DNA of 9,307 nucleotides from JAVEVF01 sp034005175 (GTDB lineage Bacteria > Actinomycetota > Coriobacteriia > Anaerosomatales > SLCP01), in the NCBI GenBank assembly GCA_034005175.1, contig JAVEVF010000073.1, forward strand, positions 1 through 9,307. The letters run 5' to 3'. The notes under the pieces were generated by a model. It was not told the DNA's origin and ran no database searches. It saw only the letters and a list, made by a program, of their open reading frames with translations. Every line of letters starts with the position of its first letter. Position 1 is the stretch's first letter. The position numbers were made by a program, and so were the translations under genes. Shown here in pieces: positions 1 through 6,384 of this stretch.

Positions 1-503
1 ACACCCTCCATGAGGTCGCCATCGCTGCAGATGGCATAGGTGTAGTGATCGACTACGCTGTGACCAGGGCGGTTGAAGCGGGCAGCAAGCGCTTTCTCGG
101 CGATCGCCATTCCCACTGCATTCGAAATGCCCTGGCCGAGGGGCCCCGTTGTTGCCTCGACGCCCGGCGTAAGGCCGAATTCGGGATGCCCCGGGGTGCG
201 ACTGGACCACTGACGGAACTGCTTGAGCTCGGTCATCGGCAAATCGTAGCCGACAAGGTGCAGCAGGGCGTAGAGCATCGCTGAGCCATGCCCTGCAGAC
301 AGCACGAATCGGTCGCGGTCGGGCCATGCAGGATCGCTTGGGTCAACGTGCAAGAAGCGGTCCCACAGCGTGTATGCCATCGGCGCCGCACCCATCGGCA
401 GGCCGGGGTGACCGGACTCGGCCTTCTGAACCATGTCGACGGACAAGAATCGAACGGTGTTTACACATAGGTCATCGAGGGGTGCGTTCACGCTGTTCTC
501 CAT
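1..503 (-). CDS. tkt: Transketolase, N-terminal part (cut by window edge)
   Basis: Transketolase moves two-carbon ketol units between sugar phosphates in the non-oxidative pentose phosphate pathway, using thiamine diphosphate and a divalent metal in the cytoplasm. About 167 codons are visible on the minus strand, reading into the window edge. The translation carries family landmarks in order: VRFLSVDMVQKAESGHPGLP, then GAAPMAYTLW, RDRFVLSAGHGSAMLYALLH, TPGHPE, GVEATTGPLGQG, and finally ICSDGDLMEG, the start of the thiamine-diphosphate GDG motif, where the window ends. The first in-frame ATG ends at 503. A GTG ending at 491 is an alternative start, with GGAG six bases before it, and may be better placed. 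The gene is divergent from the yqeY-like gene. The family call is very secure. Which transketolase paralogue it is, and whether the gene is complete beyond the edge, cannot be told. Confidence 0.95.
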   Translation of the reverse strand, partial: MENSVNAPLDDLCVNTVRFLSVDMVQKAESGHPGLPMGAAPMAYTLWDRFLHVDPSDPAWPDRDRFVLSAGHGSAMLYALLHLVGYDLPMTELKQFRQWSSRTPGHPEFGLTPGVEATTGPLGQGISNAVGMAIAEKALAARFNRPGHSVVDHYTYAICSDGDLMEG

Positions 504-705
504 CCCGTAAGGTGCGTCGTGCGATGTCAGAGAGCAAGCCGAAGGGCACGCACTCTACATACCCGAAGGCATCACTGGCATTCGCGCATGATGGCCGCAT
601 AAGGTCAATACGATGGGTGGCATGCCTTTGATAGTCTAGGCATGAGCGTCAAGCGGCGTGTGCACGACGGAAACGTACACACAACATCGATCACCGGGAG
701 ATGAC
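504..705. other. Divergent intergenic region between tkt and yqeY-like gene
   Basis: About 200 bases separate the divergently oriented transketolase and yqeY-like starts, so promoters for both should lie here. I could not find a convincing -35/-10 pair on either strand. TAGTCT at 633-638 (plus strand) is only a weak -10 candidate with no matching -35. The only clear structure is the inverted repeat at 658-682. No tRNA, riboswitch or small gene could be recognised. Confidence 0.5.
658..682. repeat. Inverted repeat in the leader of the yqeY-like gene
   Basis: GTGTGCACG (658-666) and CGTACACAC (674-682) are inverted copies matching at 8 of 9 positions, around a 7-base centre. The repeat ends 23 bases before the GTG start of the yqeY-like gene. 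It could be a regulator binding site or an RNA hairpin in the leader. No T-run follows, so it is not a terminator. The structure is seen directly; its role is inferred. Confidence 0.45.
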
Positions 706-1149
706 GTGAACAAGGAGATGTTGCAGGCCGAGATCGTGCAGGCGATGCGCGACCATGACAAGCCACGGCTCTCGATTCTGCGAATGGTGAAGAACGAGAT
801 CGAGATGCGAGAGAAGGACACGAAGCAGGTCGCGACCGGCGAGGACGTGGTGGTGGCGCTGAAGAAGGTGCTGAAGCAGACCGGTGAGACCCTCGAAGGC
901 TCGCAGAGAGCAGGGACTGACGCCGAACGCACGGCGCTGTTGAGCGCTCAGGTGCGGATTCTTGAAGACTATCTGCCCGAGCAGGTCACCGGCGACGCCC
1001 TCATCACGATCATCGACCAGGTGCTTGCCGAGCACGGGTTCACGGAGAGACGCGACATGGGCAAGGCCATCGGTCTGGTGGTGGCGAAGACGGGGGGCAA
1101 CTGCGACAAGGCCGAGGTGGCGCGAATCATCGGCAGCAGACTCTCGTAG
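706..1149 (+). CDS. YqeY / GatB-like domain protein
   Basis: This is a 147-residue protein of the YqeY family (GatB/YqeY domain). The family resembles the C-terminal tRNA-binding helical domain of GatB, the amidotransferase subunit that makes Gln-tRNA and Asn-tRNA; the exact role of stand-alone YqeY proteins is not settled. Family features visible are the N-terminal helix ending AMRDHDKPRLSILRMVKNEI, the central VVALKKVLKQTGETLEGSQ segment, the LPEQVT turn and the C-terminal DMGKAIGLVVAKTGG...DKAEVARII motif. The GTG at 706 is chosen because GGGAG at 696-700 lies five bases before it and the protein then begins and ends at the usual family length (about 150 residues). An upstream in-frame GTG at 658 lies inside the inverted repeat and adds residues foreign to the family. 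The next gene starts 3 bases after the stop, so the two are probably co-transcribed. Confidence 0.9.
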   Translation: MNKEMLQAEIVQAMRDHDKPRLSILRMVKNEIEMREKDTKQVATGEDVVVALKKVLKQTGETLEGSQRAGTDAERTALLSAQVRILEDYLPEQVTGDALITIIDQVLAEHGFTERRDMGKAIGLVVAKTGGNCDKAEVARIIGSRLS

Positions 1150-1152
1150 CTG

Positions 1153-2259
1153 ATGAGAGCGCGCAGCATCCTATCGCTCTTGCTCGTGTTGCTCCTTGTG
1201 CCGGGCTGCAGCATCGACACCATCGTGCCCCTGCCTCCCGATGTCGTCTACCCGAGCATTGAGCCGGTGCAAGATGCTCCGCCCATGGCTCCGACAACCA
1301 TCTCCTGGCAGTTCGAGGGCAAGAGCGCGGGCGTTTCTGTCCCCGTTGATGCCGCTGTGTATCAAGGCGCGAAGAACGCGCAGAAGTCCGCGCTCTTCTT
1401 CGCTGAAGTCGACGAGCTGGAATGGATTCCCGCTTACTACCGTGCGTTTGTGGACGAGGTGCATCAGGAGCCGACGTACGACTCCATGCTTGCCAGTCTG
1501 AGCCAGCTGCGCGATACGCTCCAACTCGATGATGACCGCTATGTCGAGCTCATCGTCTCCGCGGTCCAGTCGCTCACCTACCGCACTGATCCCAAGTACC
1601 TCGAACCCAAGTTCCCCATCGAGACGCTGGGCGATGGTGACGGGGACTGCGATGACAAGACCTTGCTTGTCACGGCCTTGTTGGCACGCGAGGGCTATGA
1701 CGTCGCCATGCTTCTGTTCTCAGCTGAGCAGCATGTCACGCTCGGCATACGGAGCAACGGCGCAAGCTTCAAGAACAGCGGCTACACGATCGTCGAGATG
1801 ACCACGTGCAGTCTCTTCGGGTGGGTGCCGGAAGGCCTTGACGAGGGTGAGGTCGTGCTGAGGTCTGAGCCGATGGTGATCAAGATCGGCGATGGGACGC
1901 GGGTGTACGGGGCGGCCCGGCAGGCCGATGCGATTCGCGCTGCGTACGACCGTGCGATCGCCGAGGCAGAGGCCCTTGATGCGCAGATCAAAGAACGCCG
2001 TGATGAGATCGATCGCCTCGCTTCTGAAGTCCAGCAGTCGCAAGCTGAGCTAGAGCGCCTCGCAGCCTCGGGTGACATCGCCGGTTACAATGCGCGCGTC
2101 GCCGGTCACAACGATCTTGTCGCCCGGTACGGCAGTGCGATAGATGCCCACAACGCCCTTGTAGACCAGCAGAAACAGGCTGTAGAGACCGCCCAGCGCA
2201 TCTTCAACAGCCAGACCGACCGCCACGGTCTTGCACAGTGGCTTGGGGTGGGGCCGTGA
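1153..2259 (+). CDS. Lipoprotein with transglutaminase-like domain and coiled coil
   Basis: This 368-residue predicted lipoprotein starts with a short basic N-terminus, a Leu/Val-rich hydrophobic stretch (residues 6-16) and a lipobox LVPGC, so Cys19 would be lipidated and the protein held on the outer face of the membrane. Residues about 130-220 resemble a transglutaminase/cysteine-protease fold: a helix before GDGDGDCDDKT (candidate nucleophile Cys166), then EQHVTLGI (His194), then TIVEMTT (Glu215 where many relatives have Asp). From about residue 256 the protein is a long charged helix predicted to form a coiled coil, including four seven-residue units at 312-339. The function is not known; it could act on peptide or amide bonds at the cell surface, or be a catalytically altered binding domain. 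No good ribosome binding site precedes the ATG, which sits 3 bases after the yqeY-like stop, so translational coupling is likely. Confidence 0.75.
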   Translation: MRARSILSLLLVLLLVPGCSIDTIVPLPPDVVYPSIEPVQDAPPMAPTTISWQFEGKSAGVSVPVDAAVYQGAKNAQKSALFFAEVDELEWIPAYYRAFVDEVHQEPTYDSMLASLSQLRDTLQLDDDRYVELIVSAVQSLTYRTDPKYLEPKFPIETLGDGDGDCDDKTLLVTALLAREGYDVAMLLFSAEQHVTLGIRSNGASFKNSGYTIVEMTTCSLFGWVPEGLDEGEVVLRSEPMVIKIGDGTRVYGAARQADAIRAAYDRAIAEAEALDAQIKERRDEIDRLASEVQQSQAELERLAASGDIAGYNARVAGHNDLVARYGSAIDAHNALVDQQKQAVETAQRIFNSQTDRHGLAQWLGVGP

Positions 2260-2379
2260 GATGTCCTCGGCGGCAGAGCGCCCCGCCTGTCACCAGGGAT
2301 GGCATCCAGCGCTTGCTGACCGTTGTACACTGTGCAGGTCTTAGGACGCTCCTGCGTCCACGGGCCAGTGGTGTGTCGA
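2260..2379. other. Short intergenic region before the aminotransferase gene
   Basis: GGCGG (2269-2273) and CCGCC (2283-2287) could form a weak stem, but no T-run follows, so I do not call a terminator. TACACT at 2326-2331 resembles a -10 box but has no matching -35 at the usual distance. The sequence is open from a TTG at 2323 in the downstream frame, but the extra residues look non-family. Confidence 0.35.
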
Positions 2380-3855
2380 ATGGATGTGGCGACCATGGCG
2401 ACTGAAGCATCAAGCACATACGAGTCTGCCGGGTTTGAAGCGTGCTTCGCTCGTTTCCTCGAGCGCTTCCCTGGCTATGGCAGCCCAGTCGAGGTCGACG
2501 AGTTGCGTGCGGGCGAGTACGCGCGCCTGGACCGTCAAGGTCACACCTATCTTGATTACACCGGCGGCGGCCTGTACGCGGAATCGCAGATCAGAGCCCA
2601 TCACGAGATGCTTGCCGCGGGAATCTTCGGCAATCCGCACTCGCACAACCCCACCTCGCTTGCCGCGACGCGCCTGGTAGAAGAGGCCCGTGAGGCCGTG
2701 CTTGCTTTCTTCAACGCCGACCCGGCTGAGTATGAGGCGATCTTCACCCCGAACGCTTCAGGTGCTCTGAGACTCGTGGGCGAGTCGTATCCCTTCGGAC
2801 AGGGCTCTTGTTACCTCATGAGCTTTGACAACCACAACTCTGTGAACGGCATCCGCGAGTTCGCCCGCAGGGGAGGGGCCGAGGTCGTATACGTGCCTGT
2901 CCGTAAGGAGGACCTCAAGCTTGACGGGGACCTCCTTCGCCGCGCGCTGCACCAGCCTGCCGAGTGCGAGCACAGGCTGTTCGCCTATCCCGCCCAGTCG
3001 AACTTCAGCGGCGTACAACACCCGCTTGAGTGGGTCGCTGAAGCCCGTGAGCTCGGCTGGGACGTGGTCTTGGACTCGGCGGCCTTCACGCCCACGAACC
3101 GTCTTGACCTCGCAGTCGTGAAAGCTGACTTCGTACCGCTGTCGTTCTATAAGATGTTCGGCTACCCAACCGGTATCGGAGTACTCATCGCTCGGCGTGA
3201 GGCCATCTCCAAGCTCAGGCGGCCGTGGTTCGCTGGCGGCACGATAACGCTTGCCTCAGTGCAGGCAGGCGTGCATCGTCTTGCCGAGGGGGCGCCGGGC
3301 TTCGAGGACGGCACCGTGGACTACCTCAGCCTGCCGGCCGTGACGATAGGTTTGCGCCATCTCCAGCGGATCACCATCGACGCCATACACGACCGGGTCA
3401 CCGCGCTTGCTGGTTGGCTCCTTGGCGAGATGACGCAGCTGCGCCATTCCAACGGAGCGCCCATGGTGCGGATCTTCGGGCCCGAGCGTATGGATGGCCG
3501 AGGCGCCACCGTCGCGTTCTACCTCCTCGACCCCGACGGTGCCGTCTACGATGTGTATCGCATCGAGCGCCTAGCAGGAGAACGCCGCATCTCCGTGCGC
3601 ACGGGCTGCTTCTGCAACCCGGGCGATGGCGAGGTGGCACACGACATCACCAGTGGCGAGATGGAGCAGTGCTTCAGCGCACCTGCAGCGCCTGTCACGC
3701 TTCAGCACTGTCAGCGCCTCATAGAAGACACCACTGGCAAGGTGCCCAACACCATCCGTGCTTCGCTTGGCGTCGCGTCGAACTTCGCCGATGTCTACCG
3801 GTTCATGGGCTTCCTCGCTGATTTCCGCGATCTGGCCTCCAGCCGGTTGCCGTAG
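2380..3855 (+). CDS. PLP-dependent class V aminotransferase-fold protein, MoCo-sulfurase-like
   Basis: This 491-residue protein has the fold of NifS-type cysteine desulfurases and the N-terminal domain of molybdenum-cofactor sulfurases. Landmarks, numbered from the ATG at 2380, are TYLDYTGGGLYAESQ (56-70), GNPHSHNPTS (84-93), FDNHNSVNGIREFA (149-162, with the His that usually stacks on the cofactor ring), VVLDSAAFTPTN (Asp232), SFYKMFGYPTGIG (Lys258, the predicted Schiff-base lysine) and RTGCFCNPG (Cys410 and Cys412). In sulfurases the last motif carries the persulfide cysteine. The protein ends without a C-terminal MOSC domain. Likely chemistry is removal of sulfur from cysteine, or a related PLP reaction; the substrate is unknown. 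Start choice is uncertain: ATG 2380 and ATG 2395 are both possible and neither has a strong ribosome binding site. The gene is followed within 32 bases by the promoter of the Fe-S operon, suggesting, but not proving, a sulfur-supply link. Confidence 0.82.
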   Translation: MDVATMATEASSTYESAGFEACFARFLERFPGYGSPVEVDELRAGEYARLDRQGHTYLDYTGGGLYAESQIRAHHEMLAAGIFGNPHSHNPTSLAATRLVEEAREAVLAFFNADPAEYEAIFTPNASGALRLVGESYPFGQGSCYLMSFDNHNSVNGIREFARRGGAEVVYVPVRKEDLKLDGDLLRRALHQPAECEHRLFAYPAQSNFSGVQHPLEWVAEARELGWDVVLDSAAFTPTNRLDLAVVKADFVPLSFYKMFGYPTGIGVLIARREAISKLRRPWFAGGTITLASVQAGVHRLAEGAPGFEDGTVDYLSLPAVTIGLRHLQRITIDAIHDRVTALAGWLLGEMTQLRHSNGAPMVRIFGPERMDGRGATVAFYLLDPDGAVYDVYRIERLAGERRISVRTGCFCNPGDGEVAHDITSGEMEQCFSAPAAPVTLQHCQRLIEDTTGKVPNTIRASLGVASNFADVYRFMGFLADFRDLASSRLP

Positions 3856-3886
3856 ACTTCCGACGGCCCGGTCCAGTGCTGCGGTA

Positions 3887-3916
3887 TTGACAGAGTAGAT
3901 GTATCTTGCATATAGT
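3887..3916 (+). promoter_or_regulatory. Near-consensus sigma-70-type promoter of the padR operon
   Basis: A perfect TTGACA (-35, 3887-3892) and TATAGT (-10, 3911-3916, five of six consensus bases) are separated by 18 bases. This is the best promoter in the window and lies 46 bases before the padR-like start. A half-site of the inverted repeat (3896-3909) lies between the two boxes. Transcription would begin near 3923. Confidence 0.75.
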
Positions 3917-3947
3917 GACAGACGCATCTAGTAGCAAGTTACATCTA
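3896..3947. promoter_or_regulatory. Inverted-repeat operator overlapping the padR promoter
   Basis: TAGATGTATCTTGC (3896-3909) and GCAAGTTACATCTA (3934-3947) are inverted copies that match at 13 of 14 positions, with a 24-base centre. One arm sits between the -35 and -10 boxes and the other just beyond the expected transcription start. An additional partial copy, CATCTAGT, occurs at 3925-3932 and again at 3942-3949. The placement is what a repressor site would look like. The PadR-like protein encoded next is the natural candidate ligand, by inference from the common autoregulation of PadR proteins. Confidence 0.7.
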
Positions 3948-3961
3948 GTGGGGGTATACCG

Positions 3962-4408
3962 ATGCGATTCGATCATGGAGCACATGGTGAGCGAGGTCAT
4001 ATGCATGGTCCGGGCCGCCCTTGTTGCCGCAGGGGTGGCGGTGGGGGTGGCGGTGCATTCGTCGAACCCGCCGCGCTGGCAGCTCTTGCACGCAGCGGCG
4101 GTCACGGCTACGACCTGAGGCGGGAGATCAGCGAACTCACCGACGGTGCCTTTGATGTGGACGCCGGTGGTCTGTACCGCGTCTTGCGACGCCTCGAGGA
4201 GGAAGGGTTCGTGAGCTCTCGCTGGGCCGAGGGGGACTCTGGCCCCCAGCGCCGTGACTACGAGCTCACACCGGAAGGCCGCGATCTCGCACATGACTGG
4301 ATAGAGCATCTGCGCGAAAGGGAGCGCGTCTCAAGTGTCTTGGCCGGCGCGCTGGCTTCCTCGTTGAAGAAGGGTGGCAGTACGCATGGCAAGCGGAGAG
4401 AGGGATGA
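3962..4408 (+). CDS. PadR-family transcriptional regulator with His/Cys/Gly-rich N-terminal tail
   Basis: This 148-residue protein has a PadR winged helix-turn-helix at about residues 36-110: ALARSGGHGYDLRREI, then DVDAGGLYRVLRRLEEEGFV with the usual recognition-helix pattern, then the wing SSRWAEGDSGPQRRDYELTPEGR. A C-terminal helix follows (107-135), normally used for dimer formation. PadR proteins are generally repressors of their own and neighbouring genes. The N-terminal 35 residues are unusual: His at 5, 8, 13 and 15, a Cys21-Cys22 pair, then a run of seven glycines (25-31). This tail could bind a metal ion or cluster, which would fit the operon. The start at 3962 is preceded by GGGGG (3950-3954) at 7 bases. 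The stop overlaps the next start (ATGA at 4405-4408). The regulator call is firm; metal sensing is inference. Confidence 0.85.
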   Translation: MRFDHGAHGERGHMHGPGRPCCRRGGGGGGGAFVEPAALAALARSGGHGYDLRREISELTDGAFDVDAGGLYRVLRRLEEEGFVSSRWAEGDSGPQRRDYELTPEGRDLAHDWIEHLRERERVSSVLAGALASSLKKGGSTHGKRREG

Positions 4409-4638
4409 CGATGCCAGGATTCAATGGCACAGGGCCCTTAGGGGCAGGACCGATGACCGGCGCTGGCTGCGGCTGGTGCGCGACTGACGACCCCGCAACC
4501 GTCGGGCGGCTCACACGCAGTGGCGTTGGGTCAGGCCGAGGGCGGCGGCGCGTTGCTCTCAGAGACACGGGGGCCCGACGTGGTGCTGGCATAGGTCGTA
4601 GCGCCGGCACTCGGGGTCGGGGCAGGTGGATGCGATGA
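4405..4638 (+). CDS. Small DUF5320-type protein (MPGFNGTGPLG... Gly-rich)
   Basis: This small protein begins MPGFNGTGPLGAGPMTGAG, closely matching the conserved N-terminus of the DUF5320 family (MPGxDGTGPxGxGPMTGxG), followed by a CGWC pair (Cys22 and Cys25 from the first ATG) where many relatives have a single Cys. The rest is Arg- and Gly-rich and probably disordered. The function is unknown. DUF5320 genes are often found beside NifX-like and Fe-S MinD genes, as here. Two ATGs fit: 4405 overlaps the padR stop, and 4411 gives the family-typical MPGF start with GGAGAGAGGG (4395-4404) well placed before it. I mark 4405, but 4411 is as likely. The TGA (4636-4638) overlaps the ATG of the next gene, so translation is probably coupled. 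Confidence 0.75.
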   Translation: MTMPGFNGTGPLGAGPMTGAGCGWCATDDPATVGRLTRSGVGSGRGRRRVALRDTGARRGAGIGRSAGTRGRGRWMR

Positions 4639-4997
4639 GGATCGCGGTGTCTGCACTCGGCACTTCACTTGACGCACAGGTCGATGAGCGTTTCGGCCGA
4701 GCTGAGTATCTGCTTATCGTCGATCCTTCGACGCTTGAGGTCGAGGTCGTCGACAATGCGGCGAACCGCAATGCGCTGCAGGGGGCGGGGATCGGTGCTG
4801 CCGAGACAGTGGCCTCACGTGGCGCCGAAGCGGTGCTCACGGGACACCTCGGCCCGAAGGCGTACCAAGCGCTGCAGGCCGCCAGCCTCAAGGGCTATGC
4901 GGCGGCAGGGATGACAGTGCACGAGGCCGTCGAGGCCTTCATGAATGAAGCGCTAGCTGTTCTTGACGAAGGGGAGGCTCACGGAGGCCTCGAGTGA
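4635..4997 (+). CDS. NifX/NifB-C-type (COG1433) protein, first copy
   Basis: This 120-residue protein of the dinitrogenase iron-molybdenum-cofactor biosynthesis superfamily has the small RNase-H-like fold of MTH1175-type proteins. Visible features are a beta strand MRIAVSA, a LDAQVDERFGRAEYLLIVD turn (the usual D-x-RFGRA signature, Asp17-Ala23), LEVEVVDN, and an AGIGAAETVASRGAEAVLTGHLGPKAYQALQA core with His71. Family members carry or transiently bind metal clusters in Nif proteins, but stand-alone copies such as this have no established substrate. The ATG at 4635 overlaps the DUF5320 stop. AGGTGG (4624-4629) lies five bases before it, which favours it over the in-frame GTG at 4626. There is no nitrogenase gene in the window, so a nif role is not implied. 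Confidence 0.87.
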   Translation: MRIAVSALGTSLDAQVDERFGRAEYLLIVDPSTLEVEVVDNAANRNALQGAGIGAAETVASRGAEAVLTGHLGPKAYQALQAASLKGYAAAGMTVHEAVEAFMNEALAVLDEGEAHGGLE

Positions 4998-5058
4998 TCG
5001 GCGGGCGGCTCGGATGGCCGGGTCACCTGCCGACATGGCGACAGAAAGGAACCACACC

Positions 5059-5436
5059 ATGCCAGAGACGATGTTGCTTGCTGTTCCCTCGGTGGGCACG
5101 GGCGGACTTGAAGGAGAGCGCTCCGGCCACTTCGGCCAGTGCGATACCTTCACGCTCGTGGAGATCGGCGACGGCGAGATCACCGCTGTGTCTGTGATCG
5201 ACAATCCGCCTCACCAGGAGGGAGGCTGCTTGCGACCTGTGGAACTGCTTGCATCTCATAGCGTGAATGCACTAGTCGTTGCTGGGATGGGTGCGCGACC
5301 GCTCGCTGGATTCCGCGCTGCCGGGATCGATGTGTACTTCGACGACGTGACGCCGGGAATCGGCGAGGTGGTAGCGCTGCTGGTGGCAGGCAAGTGCGTG
5401 CCGATGGATGACCGCTATGTCTGCGGTGGTCACTAG
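5059..5436 (+). CDS. NifX/NifB-C-type (COG1433) protein, second copy, Cys-rich
   Basis: This is a second, diverged 125-residue member of the same superfamily. Motifs are LLAVPSVGTGGLEGERSGHFGQCDTF (the GHFG signature, with Cys28), ITAVSVIDNPPHQEGGCLRPVELLAS (His52, Cys57), then ALVVAGMGARPLAGFRAAGIDVYF. The C-terminus VAGKCVPMDDRYVCGGH adds Cys113, Cys122 and His125. The four cysteines and nearby histidines, absent from the upstream copy, could form a metal or cluster site. The start at 5059 has AAAGGA (5045-5050) at 8 bases; an upstream in-frame start at 4963 would overlap the previous gene and adds non-family residues. The gap after the preceding gene (61 bases) is the largest inside the operon. 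The pairing of two unlike NifX proteins suggests different jobs or a heteromeric complex (inference). Confidence 0.87.
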   Translation: MPETMLLAVPSVGTGGLEGERSGHFGQCDTFTLVEIGDGEITAVSVIDNPPHQEGGCLRPVELLASHSVNALVVAGMGARPLAGFRAAGIDVYFDDVTPGIGEVVALLVAGKCVPMDDRYVCGGH

Positions 5437-5475
5437 GCCGTGCATCTCGTGTCCTCACAGGACAGGTCGAAGAGC

Positions 5476-6384
5476 ATGGCCCGCCGCCCGGCTGTCATTG
5501 CGATAGCGTCGGGCAAGGGAGGCACTGGCAAGACGTTGGTGGCTACGACCATCGCCGCCGAGGCCGCCGCTTCGGGCTTGCACACCGTGCTTGTTGACTG
5601 TGACGCCGATGCCCCCAATGACCACATCTTTCTTCCGCGCGCATACGAGACCATATCTCGCGTGAGGACACCGGTGGCTTCTGTCGATTCACCATCGTGT
5701 ACTGCGTGCGGGGAGTGCAGCGGCCTGTGCGCGTACGGTGCTGTGCGGGTGCTCGGCCGTTCGGCGCTCGTGTTCAACGAGCTCTGTCATGGCTGTGGGT
5801 TGTGCGCCGACGTATGTCCCGAGAATGCCATCACGATGCAGGGTCTTGAGGTCGGCAGTGTGATCGAGGGGCCCACCGAGCGCACCCCTGACCTGCGCCT
5901 CGTTTCGGGAGTCCTTGACGTCGGCCAGGTCAAAGCACCGGATGTGATTCGAGCTGCAGTCGAGCATGGTTTGGGGATCGAGTCGGACCTGGTGGTTCTT
6001 GACGCGCCTCCCGGGGTCGCGTGTTCGGTGGTGGCGGCGGTGCGCGAGGCCGACGCCTTGCTGCTTGTCGCTGAGCCCACGCCCTTCGGCCTTCACGACC
6101 TCGGGCTCGCGGTCGAACTCGGCAATGAGCTTCGCATTCCCATGGCTATCCTCGCCAACAAAGTGACGCCCGAGAACGAGCCCGTGCCCGCCCAGCTCTC
6201 ACGTTTCGAAGGTGTCCCCGTCGTGCATTCGCTCCCCTTCTCGCGTCGTACCGCCGAGCGGTATGCGAGCGGGGATCTCCCCGTTGATGGCGGCGACATG
6301 GGGCGTATCTCGATGGCCCCGGTGCTCGTCTGGCTGGGGTCGTTGTCCGCTGGCGTCTCACCAGAGGCGGCGTTACCTCGGTGA
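5476..6384 (+). CDS. MinD-type P-loop ATPase with inserted ferredoxin domain, first copy
   Basis: This 302-residue cytoplasmic ATPase is of the MinD/Mrp/NBP35 group with an inserted 2x[4Fe-4S] ferredoxin (COG1149 type). The deviant Walker A is GKGGTGKT (residues 13-20), DCDADAPN is switch I (41-48) and DAPPG is the switch II/Walker B region (176-180). Between them are two ferredoxin motifs, Cys75/78/81/85 and Cys104/107/110/114 (the last followed by Pro). Relatives use ATP to carry or insert Fe-S clusters, or act with partner proteins; the target here is unknown. After DAPPG the sequence is VACS where the second copy has TGCP, suggesting this copy has drifted. The start at ATG 5476 has an AGG about nine bases before it. 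GTG at 5440, 3 bases after the previous stop, is an alternative. The gene ends in a GTGA overlap with its partner. Confidence 0.88.
   Translation: MARRPAVIAIASGKGGTGKTLVATTIAAEAAASGLHTVLVDCDADAPNDHIFLPRAYETISRVRTPVASVDSPSCTACGECSGLCAYGAVRVLGRSALVFNELCHGCGLCADVCPENAITMQGLEVGSVIEGPTERTPDLRLVSGVLDVGQVKAPDVIRAAVEHGLGIESDLVVLDAPPGVACSVVAAVREADALLLVAEPTPFGLHDLGLAVELGNELRIPMAILANKVTPENEPVPAQLSRFEGVPVVHSLPFSRRTAERYASGDLPVDGGDMGRISMAPVLVWLGSLSAGVSPEAALPR

Noticed and set aside
45..470. Plus-strand open frames near the window start
   Set aside because: They lie antisense to the transketolase, whose minus-strand translation shows a run of family motifs. The plus-strand products look like low-complexity shadow sequence.
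2269..2287. Possible terminator stem after the lipoprotein gene
   Set aside because: The GGCGG/CCGCC stem is only five pairs and is not followed by a T-run, so it does not meet the pattern of an intrinsic terminator.
3225..3821. A 198-codon plus-strand frame inside the aminotransferase gene
   Set aside because: It overlaps the class V aminotransferase in another frame, and its translation is Arg/His-rich with no recognisable motif. The aminotransferase frame carries the family motifs across the same bases.
4032..4053. G-rich run in the padR-like gene as a possible quadruplex
   Set aside because: Only two of the G-runs reach three or more bases. The rest are explained by the poly-glycine codons, so only a weak two-layer form is possible.
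4635..5436. Nitrogenase (nif) function for the NifX-like genes
   Set aside because: Nothing else in the window belongs to nitrogenase, and COG1433 proteins are widespread outside nitrogen fixation. Family name alone does not imply a nif role.
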